A DNA stretch of 8,804 nucleotides from an uncultured Bilophila sp. (GCA_959604115.1 CAUHBW010000137.1:1-8804), one strand, 5' to 3'; counted from the first letter of the stretch, positions 1 through 5,993 are shown. Notes: generated by a model from the sequence alone, not told the origin. Program-made: numbers and translations.

Positions 1-48
1 GGGAGGGAGAAACTTTCTGGAGAAAGTTTCTCCCTCCCCCCTCCAATC
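1..48 (-). repeat. Palindromic repeat/terminator-like hairpin 3' of pth (copy 1)
   Basis: Positions 1-18 and 21-38 form a perfect 18-bp inverted repeat with a 2-nt centre (GG). Read on the minus strand, the element starts at the pth stop codon with AAGATTGGAGGGGGG and runs into the hairpin, whose core is GAAACTTTCT, two bases, AGAAAGTTTC. The same layout recurs after livF at 8758-8804, so this is a dispersed element rather than a chance palindrome. No U-tract is visible before the window ends, so termination by an intrinsic mechanism is not shown; it could be a terminator, a 3'-end stabiliser, or a REP-like repeat. Confidence 0.8.
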
Positions 49-645
49 TTACTCGATCACAAACGCATTCGCCTCATGCGTGGCGGCGGGGATGTCGCCT
101 TCGGCGAAGAGACGAACGACCTCAAAGGCGGCGGGAAGCTGCTTGCGAAAGGCTTCCTGCGCTTCGGGCGTGAGACGTCCGAGCACCCAGTTCACCGTGT
201 CCGCGCCGCCGTGCGGGGAACGCCCGATGCCGAGACGCAGACGGTAGAAATCCGGCGTCCCGAGACGCTGCGTGATAGACTTGAGCCCGTTGTGCCCGGC
301 ATTGCCGCCGCCCTTCTTGAACTTCATCCGGCCCGGAGCGATGTCCAGCTCGTCGTGAACCACGAGAATATTTTCGGGAAGGAGACGGTGCCACGCCGCG
401 AGCGGCTGCACGCACTCTCCGGAAAGATTCATGAAGGTCTGCGGCTTGGCGATCAGCCACTGGTCGGAGGAACCCGGGAGGGTCGCCTTCCACAGCTCGC
501 AGCGGAACTTGTCGCCGGACTGGGAAGAAACGTTCCTCGCCTCGCGCAACAGTTCATCCACAAACATGAAACCCATATTGTGACGGGTCGATTCGTATTG
601 CTTGCCCGGATTGCCCAGGCCCACGATCAGTCCGGCGACAGCCAT
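49..645 (-). CDS. pth: Peptidyl-tRNA hydrolase (Pth)
   Basis: Cytosolic esterase that releases peptides from peptidyl-tRNAs dropped by ribosomes, recycling the tRNA. The 198-aa product has the usual family length. Visible motifs are GLIVGLGNPGKQYESTRHN (Asn12 and the catalytic His22), KPQTFMNLSG (Asn73), HDELD (Asp98) and GGGNAGHNGLKS (Asn119), matching E. coli Asn10, His20, Asn68, Asp93 and Asn114. I start it at the ATG at 645 because GAGG (complement of 652-655) lies 6 nt upstream and MAVAGLIVGLGNPG aligns with known N-termini. An in-frame ATG at 687 would add 14 unrelated residues encoded by a hairpin region. It is the last gene of the leftward unit, 177 nt after rplY and separated from it by stacked hairpins. 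The gene appears intact. Confidence 0.97.
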   Translation of the reverse strand: MAVAGLIVGLGNPGKQYESTRHNMGFMFVDELLREARNVSSQSGDKFRCELWKATLPGSSDQWLIAKPQTFMNLSGECVQPLAAWHRLLPENILVVHDELDIAPGRMKFKKGGGNAGHNGLKSITQRLGTPDFYRLRLGIGRSPHGGADTVNWVLGRLTPEAQEAFRKQLPAAFEVVRLFAEGDIPAATHEANAFVIE

Positions 646-657
646 ACCAAACCTCAC

Positions 658-684
658 AAAAAACGTTTGGCCCGAAACGGGCCA
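658..684 (-). terminator. Second hairpin with U6 tail, just before pth
   Basis: On the minus strand a perfect 7-bp stem, TGGCCCG-TTT-CGGGCCA (668-684), is followed by AACG and then six Us (658-663). It lies immediately downstream of the stronger terminator at 686-712, and its U-run ends only 2 nt before the pth Shine-Dalgarno. It may be a back-up terminator or an attenuator in the pth leader. The 4-nt gap between stem and U-run makes it a weaker intrinsic terminator than its neighbour. Confidence 0.5.
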
Positions 685-685
685 C

Positions 686-712
686 AAAAAAAAGGAATCC
701 GCTCGGATTCCT
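686..712 (-). terminator. Rho-independent terminator of the prs-rplY transcript
   Basis: On the minus strand the 8-bp stem AGGAATCC / GGATTCCT with tetraloop GAGC is followed directly by a run of Us (complement of the A-run 686-693). This is the textbook form of an intrinsic terminator. It sits 110 nt downstream of the rplY stop codon and 41 nt upstream of the pth start, so it separates rplY from pth in expression. Confidence 0.8.
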
Positions 713-733
713 CCCCAGTCGTCGATGTCTTTT

Positions 734-750
734 CCGCCGGACTCCGGCGG
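734..750 (-). other. GC-rich hairpin in the rplY 3' region
   Basis: CCGCCGGACTCCGGCGG is self-complementary for 8 bp around one central base (or a 6-bp stem with a 5-nt loop). It lies between the long palindrome at 782-807 and the terminator at 686-712. There is no U-tract. It is likely a structural element of the rplY 3' untranslated region; its function is unknown. Confidence 0.5.
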
Positions 751-781
751 ACCGTTTCGGCCTGACGCGGGCCGGGGCGGA

Positions 782-807
782 GGCGGAAGGGGAATTCCCC
801 TTCCGCC
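782..807 (-). other. 26-nt perfect palindrome 3' of rplY
   Basis: All 13 base pairs are perfect about the centre 794/795 (arm GGCGGAAGGGGAA), starting 15 nt after the rplY stop codon. As RNA it would give an 11-bp stem with an AAUU tetraloop. No U-run follows on either strand, so it is not an ordinary intrinsic terminator. It could protect the 3' end of rplY mRNA or be a protein-binding palindrome in DNA; the sequence does not decide between them. Confidence 0.6.
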
Positions 808-822
808 GGAAAGACGCGTCGC

Positions 823-1401
823 TTATTCGGCGGCTTCTTCGTTGCCGCCGGGCATCAGCACGGACACGAGGGCGTAGTTGCTGTCATAGGCAGCCTTGAC
901 GCCTTCGGGAAGCTGAACGTTGGCGATCTGGATGGTGGTGCCCACGTCCATGCCGGAGATGTCGATGGTGACCTTCGCGGGCATGTCGAGGGGCTTCGCC
1001 ATGAGCTGGATCTGTTCGCGGTAGGTTTCGAGCTTGCCGCCCACCTTGGTGCCGCGGGCCACGCCCACGTATTCGACCGGCACGGTGATTTTGACGGGCT
1101 TGTCGAGATCGACGCCGTAGAAGTCGATGTGCATGAAGGTGCTCTTGATCGGGTCGCGCTGGGTCGCCCAGATCAGCACGGGGTGCGTGCCTTCGCCTTC
1201 GATGTCAAGATTGAAGACGGTGGTGCGGCCAACCTGAGAGAAAACCTTGGCGAGCGCGCGGGCGGAAACCTGCACGGCGACGTTTTCGCCATTGGCGGTG
1301 TAGAACACGCCGGGGACGAGTTCTTCCTGACGGCTGCGGCGGTTGGCGCCCTTGCCGAGACCGGCACGCTTCTGCACGGTAAGCACTTTGAGATCGGACA
1401 T
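823..1401 (-). CDS. rplY: 50S ribosomal protein L25/general stress protein Ctc
   Basis: 5S rRNA-binding protein of the large ribosomal subunit, in its long two-domain form (192 aa, against about 94 aa for E. coli L25). The N-terminal L25 domain (about residues 3-95) contains the GKGANRRSR basic stretch and QRDPIKSTFMHIDFYGVD at 81-98, a typical signature. The C-terminal TL5/Ctc domain (about 100-185) contains AKPLDMPAKVTIDISGMDVGT and LPEGV. The tail ends acidic (EEAAE). The start is well supported: AAGGAG (complement of 1409-1414) lies 7 nt before the ATG. It follows prs by 100 nt with no U-tract terminator between them, so prs and rplY are probably co-transcribed; a terminator follows at 686-712. 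Confidence 0.97.
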   Translation of the reverse strand: MSDLKVLTVQKRAGLGKGANRRSRQEELVPGVFYTANGENVAVQVSARALAKVFSQVGRTTVFNLDIEGEGTHPVLIWATQRDPIKSTFMHIDFYGVDLDKPVKITVPVEYVGVARGTKVGGKLETYREQIQLMAKPLDMPAKVTIDISGMDVGTTIQIANVQLPEGVKAAYDSNYALVSVLMPGGNEEAAE

Positions 1402-1501
1402 GGATGTTCTCCTTACCCTTCCACGACGGAGCCGTGGTGGTAGATTCGCTGTGATGGGCCGGAGTCCCCTGAGGACGCCGGAGAGGTTTCTTCCTGTTCG
1501 C

Positions 1502-2437
1502 CTAGAACAGCACGCTCACGGACGAACCCGTGTGGATGTTGTGGATGCTCTTGGCGAGGAGGCTGGCAACGGAAACGACCTGCAGCTTCGGGCACACGTC
1601 CAGACGGTCGCCGGACGGGATCGTGTTGGTCACGACCACCTTGGTGAACACCGAGTTGTTGAGGCGTTCGAGAGCGGGACCGGAAAGCACGCCGTGCGTG
1701 GCGCAGGCGTACACTTCGCGGGCGCCTTCGCGCAGAAGGACCTCGGCGCCGGCGCAGATCGTCCCTGCCGTGTCGATGATGTCATCCACGAGCACCGCGA
1801 TCTTGCCGTCCACATCGCCGATGACGTGCGTGGCGGTCGCCTGATTGGGGCGGTCGCGGCGCTTGTCGATGATGGCGAGAGGCGCTTCGATGCGCTTGGC
1901 GAAGGAGCGGGCGCGTTCCACGCCGCCGGCGTCGGGGGAAACCACAACAATCTCGCCCTTCATGGCCATGAAGGGTTCGAGCAGCACCTGAGACGCGAAC
2001 AGGTTGTCCACAGGGCAGTTGAAGAATCCCTGAATCTGGCCGGCATGCAGGTCCACGGTCACCACGCGGTTGGCGCCGGCGGTGGACAGGAAGTCCGCCA
2101 CGAGCTTGGCGCTGATGGGCGCGCGCGGGCTGACCTTGCGGTCCTGGCGGGCGTAGCCGTAATAGGGGATAACAGCGGTGATGCGGCCCGCGCTGGCGCG
2201 CTTGAGCGCGTCGAGCATGAGGCAGAGCTGCATCAGGTTGAAGTTCACGGGCGCGCAGGTCGGCTGAATGACGAACACGTCGTCGCCGCGGACGCTGCTG
2301 CTGATTTCGATGCGGCTTTCGCCGTCGCTGAACTTCTCACACAGGGCAGGGGTCAACTGGCAGCCGAGATGTTCGCAAATGGCCTGAGCCAGAGGCGCGT
2401 TGGCAGTGCCAGTCAGAATTTTGAGATCGCCGTACAT
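1502..2437 (-). CDS. prs: Ribose-phosphate pyrophosphokinase (PRPP synthetase)
   Basis: Cytosolic enzyme transferring pyrophosphate from ATP to ribose 5-phosphate to make PRPP, the precursor of purines, pyrimidines, histidine, tryptophan and NAD. The 311-aa product is close to the 315 aa of E. coli Prs (class I). Visible landmarks are FSDGE at 36-40, the ATP-site RQDRK at 97-101, VDLHAGQIQGFF with His131, the flexible-loop region DKRRDRPNQ at 191-199 (Lys192, Arg194), and the PRPP-binding loop DDIIDTAGT at 218-226. All key residues are present. The ATG at 2437 is preceded by GGAAGG (complement of 2446-2451) 8 nt upstream. It begins 43 nt after the tRNA-Gln 3' end, so it is probably read from the same transcript as ispE and the tRNA. 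Confidence 0.98.
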   Translation of the reverse strand: MYGDLKILTGTANAPLAQAICEHLGCQLTPALCEKFSDGESRIEISSSVRGDDVFVIQPTCAPVNFNLMQLCLMLDALKRASAGRITAVIPYYGYARQDRKVSPRAPISAKLVADFLSTAGANRVVTVDLHAGQIQGFFNCPVDNLFASQVLLEPFMAMKGEIVVVSPDAGGVERARSFAKRIEAPLAIIDKRRDRPNQATATHVIGDVDGKIAVLVDDIIDTAGTICAGAEVLLREGAREVYACATHGVLSGPALERLNNSVFTKVVVTNTIPSGDRLDVCPKLQVVSVASLLAKSIHNIHTGSSVSVLF

Positions 2438-2480
2438 AAGGGAGGCCTTCCGGTTGAGAAACCTCTAAAGCGCAAAAAAA

Positions 2481-2556
2481 TGGCTGGGGCGGAAGGACTT
2501 GAACCCTCGAATGACGGGACCAAAACCCGTTGCCTTACCTGCTTGGCTACACCCCA
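2481..2556 (-). tRNA. glnT: tRNA-Gln (anticodon UUG), with encoded CCA
   Basis: The minus strand folds as a complete tRNA. The acceptor stem is TGGGGTG paired with CGCCCCA (U1-A72, typical of bacterial tRNA-Gln, one G-U pair), with discriminator G and a genomic CCA at 2481-2483. The D arm has stem GCC/GGC, the anticodon stem-loop is ACGGG-TTTTGGT-CCCGT, and the T arm is GAGGG-TTCAAGT-CCTTC. The loop TTTTGGT places UUG at positions 34-36, reading CAA (and CAG by wobble). It lies 33 nt after the ispE stop and 43 nt before prs, with no separate promoter seen, so it is probably processed from the ispE-prs transcript. Seven Us directly follow the CCA (complement of 2474-2480). The gene symbol is tentative. 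Confidence 0.97.
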
Positions 2557-2589
2557 GCGTGACAAAGATTTCCTTGAAAGGCGGAAACC

Positions 2590-3492
2590 TTACAATGCGT
2601 GGCCATAGACGGCCACGTCTTCTTCCCGAAAGCCTTCCGCCGCCCTGAGGGCGACGTCCGCATCCCGGAACAGTCCGAAGAGCGAAGACCCACTGCCGCT
2701 CATCACGGCGGCGAAGGCCCCCTCCCGAAGGAGTCGTTCCCTGAGCCTGCGGAGCCGGGGGAAGGCCTCGAAGACCGGCGGCTCGAAACTGTTTTCAAGC
2801 CAGCGGATGGAGGACGTCCCGCCGAAAGGGTTCTGAGAGGCATGGGTTATAGCTCCATTGCGCTCTTCTGTCAATGGGTTGTTCCTGTCCCAGGCCGCGT
2901 AGGCCCACGGCGTGGAGACGTGTTCGCCGGGGCACAGCAGCACGAGACCGGCTCCGGCGACGCCCGCCTCCGCGAGCCATTCGGGACAGGGAACCAGCCG
3001 GTCCCCGATGCCGGTCGCCCGGCAGGGAACGTTGCACAGAAAAAAGGGCACGTCCGCGCCGACGCGCGCCGCCAGAGAAGCCAGCGTGTCCGGCGACAAC
3101 GGATCGGGGGCGCGTCCGTTCAGCCAGCCGAGCAACGCCGCCGCGTCCGCGCTCCCGCCGCCGAGCCCGGCCCCGTGCGGGATGCCCTTGACGAGACGTG
3201 CCTCCACGCCCGGGCGAAAGCCGGTCGCCTCCGCAAACAGCCGGTACGCCTTGGTCAGGGTGTTGTCCGCGCAATCGATCCCCGGCGTGTCGCAGCGAAG
3301 CGTCAGCCCGCTCCCTTCGTCCGGGACGAGGCGAAGCGTGTCGTGCGGTTCGGGCAGCGGCACGAACACCGTGTCCAGTTCGTGCCAGCCGTTGGGCCGC
3401 ACGCCCGTGATCCGAAGCGTGAGATTGATCTTGCATCCGACCCGAAGTTCCGTCCCGATGCCGGTGTTTCCTGAAATCGTTCCCGCTTTCAT
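2590..3492 (-). CDS. ispE: 4-diphosphocytidyl-2-C-methyl-D-erythritol kinase
   Basis: GHMP-family kinase of the MEP isoprenoid pathway; it phosphorylates CDP-methylerythritol at its 2-hydroxyl using ATP. The 300-aa product contains CKINLTLRITG with Lys21 (E. coli Lys10), RPNGWHELDTVF, the ATP-binding glycine-rich loop IPHGAGLGGGSADAA at 104-118, GADVPFF with the catalytic Asp147 (E. coli Asp141), and the C-terminal MSGSGSSLFG at 264-273. The start at 3492 has AAGGGG (complement of 3497-3502) 4 nt upstream. An in-frame ATG at 3537 would add 15 residues and lacks a ribosome binding site. About 10 residues precede the usual N-terminus. It is the first gene of the leftward unit, divergent from livJ. 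Confidence 0.97.
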   Translation of the reverse strand: MKAGTISGNTGIGTELRVGCKINLTLRITGVRPNGWHELDTVFVPLPEPHDTLRLVPDEGSGLTLRCDTPGIDCADNTLTKAYRLFAEATGFRPGVEARLVKGIPHGAGLGGGSADAAALLGWLNGRAPDPLSPDTLASLAARVGADVPFFLCNVPCRATGIGDRLVPCPEWLAEAGVAGAGLVLLCPGEHVSTPWAYAAWDRNNPLTEERNGAITHASQNPFGGTSSIRWLENSFEPPVFEAFPRLRRLRERLLREGAFAAVMSGSGSSLFGLFRDADVALRAAEGFREEDVAVYGHAL

Positions 3493-3738
3493 GGTTCCCC
3501 TTCCGCGCGCGGCGCGCTGTTTGTCTGCACAATTCATATATTCCGCTTTTCTTTGAGCATCTTTCAGTTACGAATGTTTGACAACCCCTGTGGAGTCGTG
3601 GCACTAAAAACCGAGTCTAACAGGTTCCTCATCCGAACAGACGGATTGCGGCGTTCACCGGATTCCGGCTTTCGGCTCGGACGACTTCGGGCTTCGGCCC
3701 AGCAACTCCAACATCCCTGAAACGAGGGGGAGGTTTCT
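3493..3738. promoter_or_regulatory. Divergent ispE-livJ intergenic region
   Basis: This 246-nt region must carry the promoters of both units. It is less GC-rich than its surroundings between about 3530 and 3610, as expected for promoters. On the livJ side the probable leader contains CCGGATTCCGG (3658-3668) and a GGGC-TTCG-GCCC hairpin (3689-3700), a very stable UUCG tetraloop, ending with GGAGG at 3729-3733, 5 nt before the livJ ATG. No clear operator or riboswitch is recognised. A 48-codon open frame at 3574-3720 lacks a ribosome binding site and is not called. Confidence 0.6.
3578..3610 (+). promoter_or_regulatory. livJp: Candidate sigma-70-type promoter for livJ
   Basis: TTGACA at 3578-3583 is a perfect -35 hexamer. 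The expected -10 position, 16-19 nt downstream, falls in the AT-rich stretch GCACTAAAAA (3601-3610), which matches TATAAT poorly. If used, transcription would start near 3610-3618 and give a leader of about 120-130 nt. On the opposite strand the same site reads TTGTCA, a one-mismatch -35 facing ispE. Support is limited to the -35 box and position. Confidence 0.3.
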
Positions 3739-4854
3739 ATGGCACGCGCATGGATGAAAGCGGCTCTCGCGGGCATGGCCATCATGGCTATGACCGCTCC
3801 GGTGCATGCTGCCGACACGATCAAAATCGGCGTTCCCGGTGCTCACTCCGGCGACCTGGTTTCCTACGGTATGCCGAGCCTCAACGCGGCCCGCATCGTC
3901 GCCGAGGAATACAACGCCAAGGGCGGCATTCTGGGCAAGCAGATTGAAATCATCGCCGAAGACGACCAGTGCAAGCCCGAACTCGGCACCAACGCCGCCA
4001 CCAAGGTTATCTCCGAAGGCGCGGTGGCGGTCATGGGTTCCATCTGTTCCGGCGCGACCAAGGCCGCCCTGCCGATCTACAACGACGCCAAGATCGTGTC
4101 CATTTCCCCGTCGGCCACCACGCCCGAACTGACCCAGAAGGGCGACCACCCCTATTTCTTCCGCACCATCGCCTCCGACGACGTGTCCGGCCATCTCGCC
4201 GGCTCCTTCGCCAAGGACAAGCTCGGCCTGAAAAAGGTCGCCCTGCTGCACGACAAGGGCGACTACGGTCGCGGTTTCGTCAACTACGCCCGTGAAATCC
4301 TCGAAAAGGGCGGCGTCGAGATCGTTCTTGAAGAAGGCATCACCCCCGGCGCCGTGGACTACGGCGCGGTGATCCAGAAGATCCGCAAGGCCGGAGCCGA
4401 CGGCATCATCTTCGGCGGCTACCATCCCGAAGCCTCCAAGCTCGTCCAGCAGCTCGCCAAGAAGAAGGTCAAGATTCCCTTCATCGGCCCCGACGGCGTG
4501 AAGGACGAACAGTTCATCAAGGTCGCGGGCAAGAACGCCGAAGGCGTGTACGCCACCGGCCCCACCGACGTGTCCAAGCTGCCCATGAACATTCAGGCGC
4601 ACGAAAACCACAAGAAGAAGTACGGGAGCGAACCCGGCGCCTTCTATGACAACGCCTATTCCGCGACCATCGCCCTGCTCGAAGCCATCAAGGCCGCCGG
4701 CGGCACCGACTCGCAGAAGATCATGGACGCCCTGCACAACAACCTTGTGGACACCCCCCTCGGCAAGATCAAGTTCGCCGCCACCGGCGACGCCGAAGGC
4801 ATCGGCTTCTCCATCTATCAGGTGAAAAACGGCGATTTCGTCGAACTGAAGTAG
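3739..4854 (+). CDS. livJ: Branched-chain amino acid ABC transporter, periplasmic binding protein
   Basis: Periplasmic receptor that captures leucine, isoleucine, valine or related ligands and delivers them to LivHMGF. The 371-aa precursor has a Sec signal peptide (Lys7, hydrophobic 8-20, cleavage after VHA at residue 24), giving mature ADTIKIG. The rest is a type I periplasmic binding fold. Cys78 and Cys103 (mature 54 and 79) match the LivJ disulfide Cys53-Cys78 of E. coli. The ligand-site stretches SICSGAT (101-107), SPSATTPEL (123-131) and FGGYHPE (225-231) are present. At the position of E. coli Glu226, which binds the ligand amino group, this protein has Asp252 in GPDGV. A strong GGAGG lies 5 nt before the ATG. 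Exact ligand preference cannot be read from sequence; livK- or amide-type specificities are possible. Confidence 0.95.
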   Translation: MARAWMKAALAGMAIMAMTAPVHAADTIKIGVPGAHSGDLVSYGMPSLNAARIVAEEYNAKGGILGKQIEIIAEDDQCKPELGTNAATKVISEGAVAVMGSICSGATKAALPIYNDAKIVSISPSATTPELTQKGDHPYFFRTIASDDVSGHLAGSFAKDKLGLKKVALLHDKGDYGRGFVNYAREILEKGGVEIVLEEGITPGAVDYGAVIQKIRKAGADGIIFGGYHPEASKLVQQLAKKKVKIPFIGPDGVKDEQFIKVAGKNAEGVYATGPTDVSKLPMNIQAHENHKKKYGSEPGAFYDNAYSATIALLEAIKAAGGTDSQKIMDALHNNLVDTPLGKIKFAATGDAEGIGFSIYQVKNGDFVELK

Positions 4855-5084
4855 CCATCGTCATTCCTGTTTCCGGGATTTGACGCCACACGTTCACCCT
4901 GCATCCGCCGCGGTCCGCCCGCGGGATGCAGGGTGAACCGCACGTGCGGGGCGGGCATTCCGGCGGACGGCGGTCTTCTTTCTTAAACGATTTTTCCGGG
5001 CCTCCCGCAACCGCGCACGCGGACGGGACGGGGAGCGATCCCCGGAAAGGGAGCTTTCGCCGGAGGAACCAGCGAGCAGGGCCA
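4855..5084 (+). other. livJ-livH intercistronic region
   Basis: This 230-nt spacer has no gene. It contains, in order, the 15-bp hairpin 4892-4938, the abutting palindrome CCGCACGTGCGG (4938-4949), a pyrimidine-rich TCTTCTTTCTT stretch (4974-4984) after GGCGGACGGCGG, and a CGGGGA-GCGA-TCCCCG hairpin with a GNRA loop (5029-5044). The livH frame is open back to 4926, but the residues upstream of 5085 do not resemble LivH. Such spacers between a binding protein gene and its permease genes usually lower expression of the permeases relative to the binding protein. Confidence 0.7.
4892..4938 (+). terminator. 15-bp intercistronic hairpin after livJ
   Basis: GTTCACCCTGCATCC (4892-4906) pairs perfectly with 4924-4938. 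The 17-nt loop can add five more pairs (4909-4913 with 4919-4923). It begins 37 nt after the livJ stop. There is no U-run directly after it, so it is better read as a 3' stabiliser or processing/attenuation structure protecting livJ mRNA than as a full terminator. The comparable role of REP hairpins in the malE-malF region of E. coli is established; its use here is inferred. Confidence 0.6.
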
Positions 5085-5993
5085 ATGGATTTACAATATT
5101 TCGTCGAACTTTTTTGTGGCGGGCTCACCAGAGGCAGCATCTACGCGCTCATCGCGCTGGGCTACACCATGGTGTACGGGATCATCGAGCTCATCAACTT
5201 CGCCCACGGTGAAATCTACATGATCGGCGCGTTCACCGCGCTCATCGTGGCGAGCGCACTGGGCATCATGGGGTTCCCGGCGGCGGGGATCATCGTCATC
5301 GCCGCGCTGGCGGCGGTGATCTGGTGTGCTGCCTACGGCTACACCATTGAAAAAATCGCCTACCGCCCCCTACGCGGAGCGCCCCGGCTTTCGCCCCTCA
5401 TCTCCGCCATCGGCGTGTCGATCTTCCTCCAGAACTACGTGAGCCTGGCCCAGACTTCCGACTTCGTGGCCTTTCCGCAGCTCATCGACGAATTCGAGTT
5501 TCTGGACCCCATCTCCCACATCATCGGCACCAGCGACTTCCTGATCATCGTCACGAGCCTCCTTACGATGATCGCGCTCACGCTGTTCATCCAGTACACG
5601 AAGATGGGCAAGGCCATGCGCGCCACGGCGCAGAACCGCAAGATGGCGATGCTGCTCGGCATCGACGCCGACCGGATCATTTCCCTGACCTTCATCATCG
5701 GCTCCTCGCTGGCCGCCATCGGCGGCGTGCTCATCGCCAACCACGTGGGCCAGGTGAACTTCTTCATCGGCTTCATCGCGGGCATCAAGGCCTTCACCGC
5801 GGCCGTGCTCGGCGGCATCGGCTCCATCCCCGGCGCCATGGTCGGCGGTCTGGTGCTCGGCCTGTGCGAAAGCTTCGCCACCGGCTACATCTCCAGCGCC
5901 TACGAGGACGCCCTCGCCTTCGCGCTGCTGGTGCTCATCCTTATCTTCCGTCCGGCGGGCATCCTCGGGAAGCCCAAGGTCCAAAAGGTCTGA
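5085..5993 (+). CDS. livH: Branched-chain amino acid ABC transporter permease LivH
   Basis: Inner-membrane permease subunit of the LIV importer, forming the translocation path with LivM. The 302-aa product is close to E. coli LivH (308 aa) and closely similar along its length: GSIYALIALGYTMVYGIIELINFAHGEIYMIG (17-48), SAIGVSIFLQNYVSL (107-121), the ATPase-coupling stretch AMRATAQNRKMAMLLGID (177-194), and GIKAFTAAVLGGIGSIPGA (233-251). About eight hydrophobic segments are visible. The start is set by homology at the ATG at 5085; the ribosome binding site is poor (AGGG only 3 nt away, GGAGG 18 nt away), and no better start codon exists in frame. livM follows after 10 nt. Confidence 0.96.
   Translation: MDLQYFVELFCGGLTRGSIYALIALGYTMVYGIIELINFAHGEIYMIGAFTALIVASALGIMGFPAAGIIVIAALAAVIWCAAYGYTIEKIAYRPLRGAPRLSPLISAIGVSIFLQNYVSLAQTSDFVAFPQLIDEFEFLDPISHIIGTSDFLIIVTSLLTMIALTLFIQYTKMGKAMRATAQNRKMAMLLGIDADRIISLTFIIGSSLAAIGGVLIANHVGQVNFFIGFIAGIKAFTAAVLGGIGSIPGAMVGGLVLGLCESFATGYISSAYEDALAFALLVLILIFRPAGILGKPKVQKV

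Noticed and set aside
646..687. Upstream pth start at 687
   Set aside because: It would put 14 residues across a terminator hairpin; the ATG at 645 has a proper ribosome binding site and the conserved N-terminus.
1343..2608. 421-codon plus-strand open frame across rplY, prs and the tRNA
   Set aside because: It is antisense to two certain genes, and its end (MAGAEGLEPSNDGTKTRCLTCLATP-like) is the well-known spurious translation of a reverse-complemented tRNA.
3599..3615. TGGCAC at 3599-3604 as a sigma-54 -24 element for livJ
   Set aside because: The required -12 GC (TTGC) is missing at the correct spacing; the sequence there is ACCGA.
3574..3720. 48-codon open frame (MFDNPCGVVALK...) in the livJ leader, a possible leader peptide
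   Set aside because: No Shine-Dalgarno, no run of Leu/Ile/Val codons as in attenuator leaders, and its start overlaps the candidate -35 box.
3655..4737. 360-codon minus-strand open frame antisense to livJ
   Set aside because: Long antisense frames arise from codon bias in GC-rich genes; the product resembles no family and livJ is certain.
4926..5084. N-terminal extension of livH from the ATG at 4926
   Set aside because: The 53 extra residues do not resemble LivH, would be encoded by the hairpin region, and family N-termini begin at the MDLQYF position.
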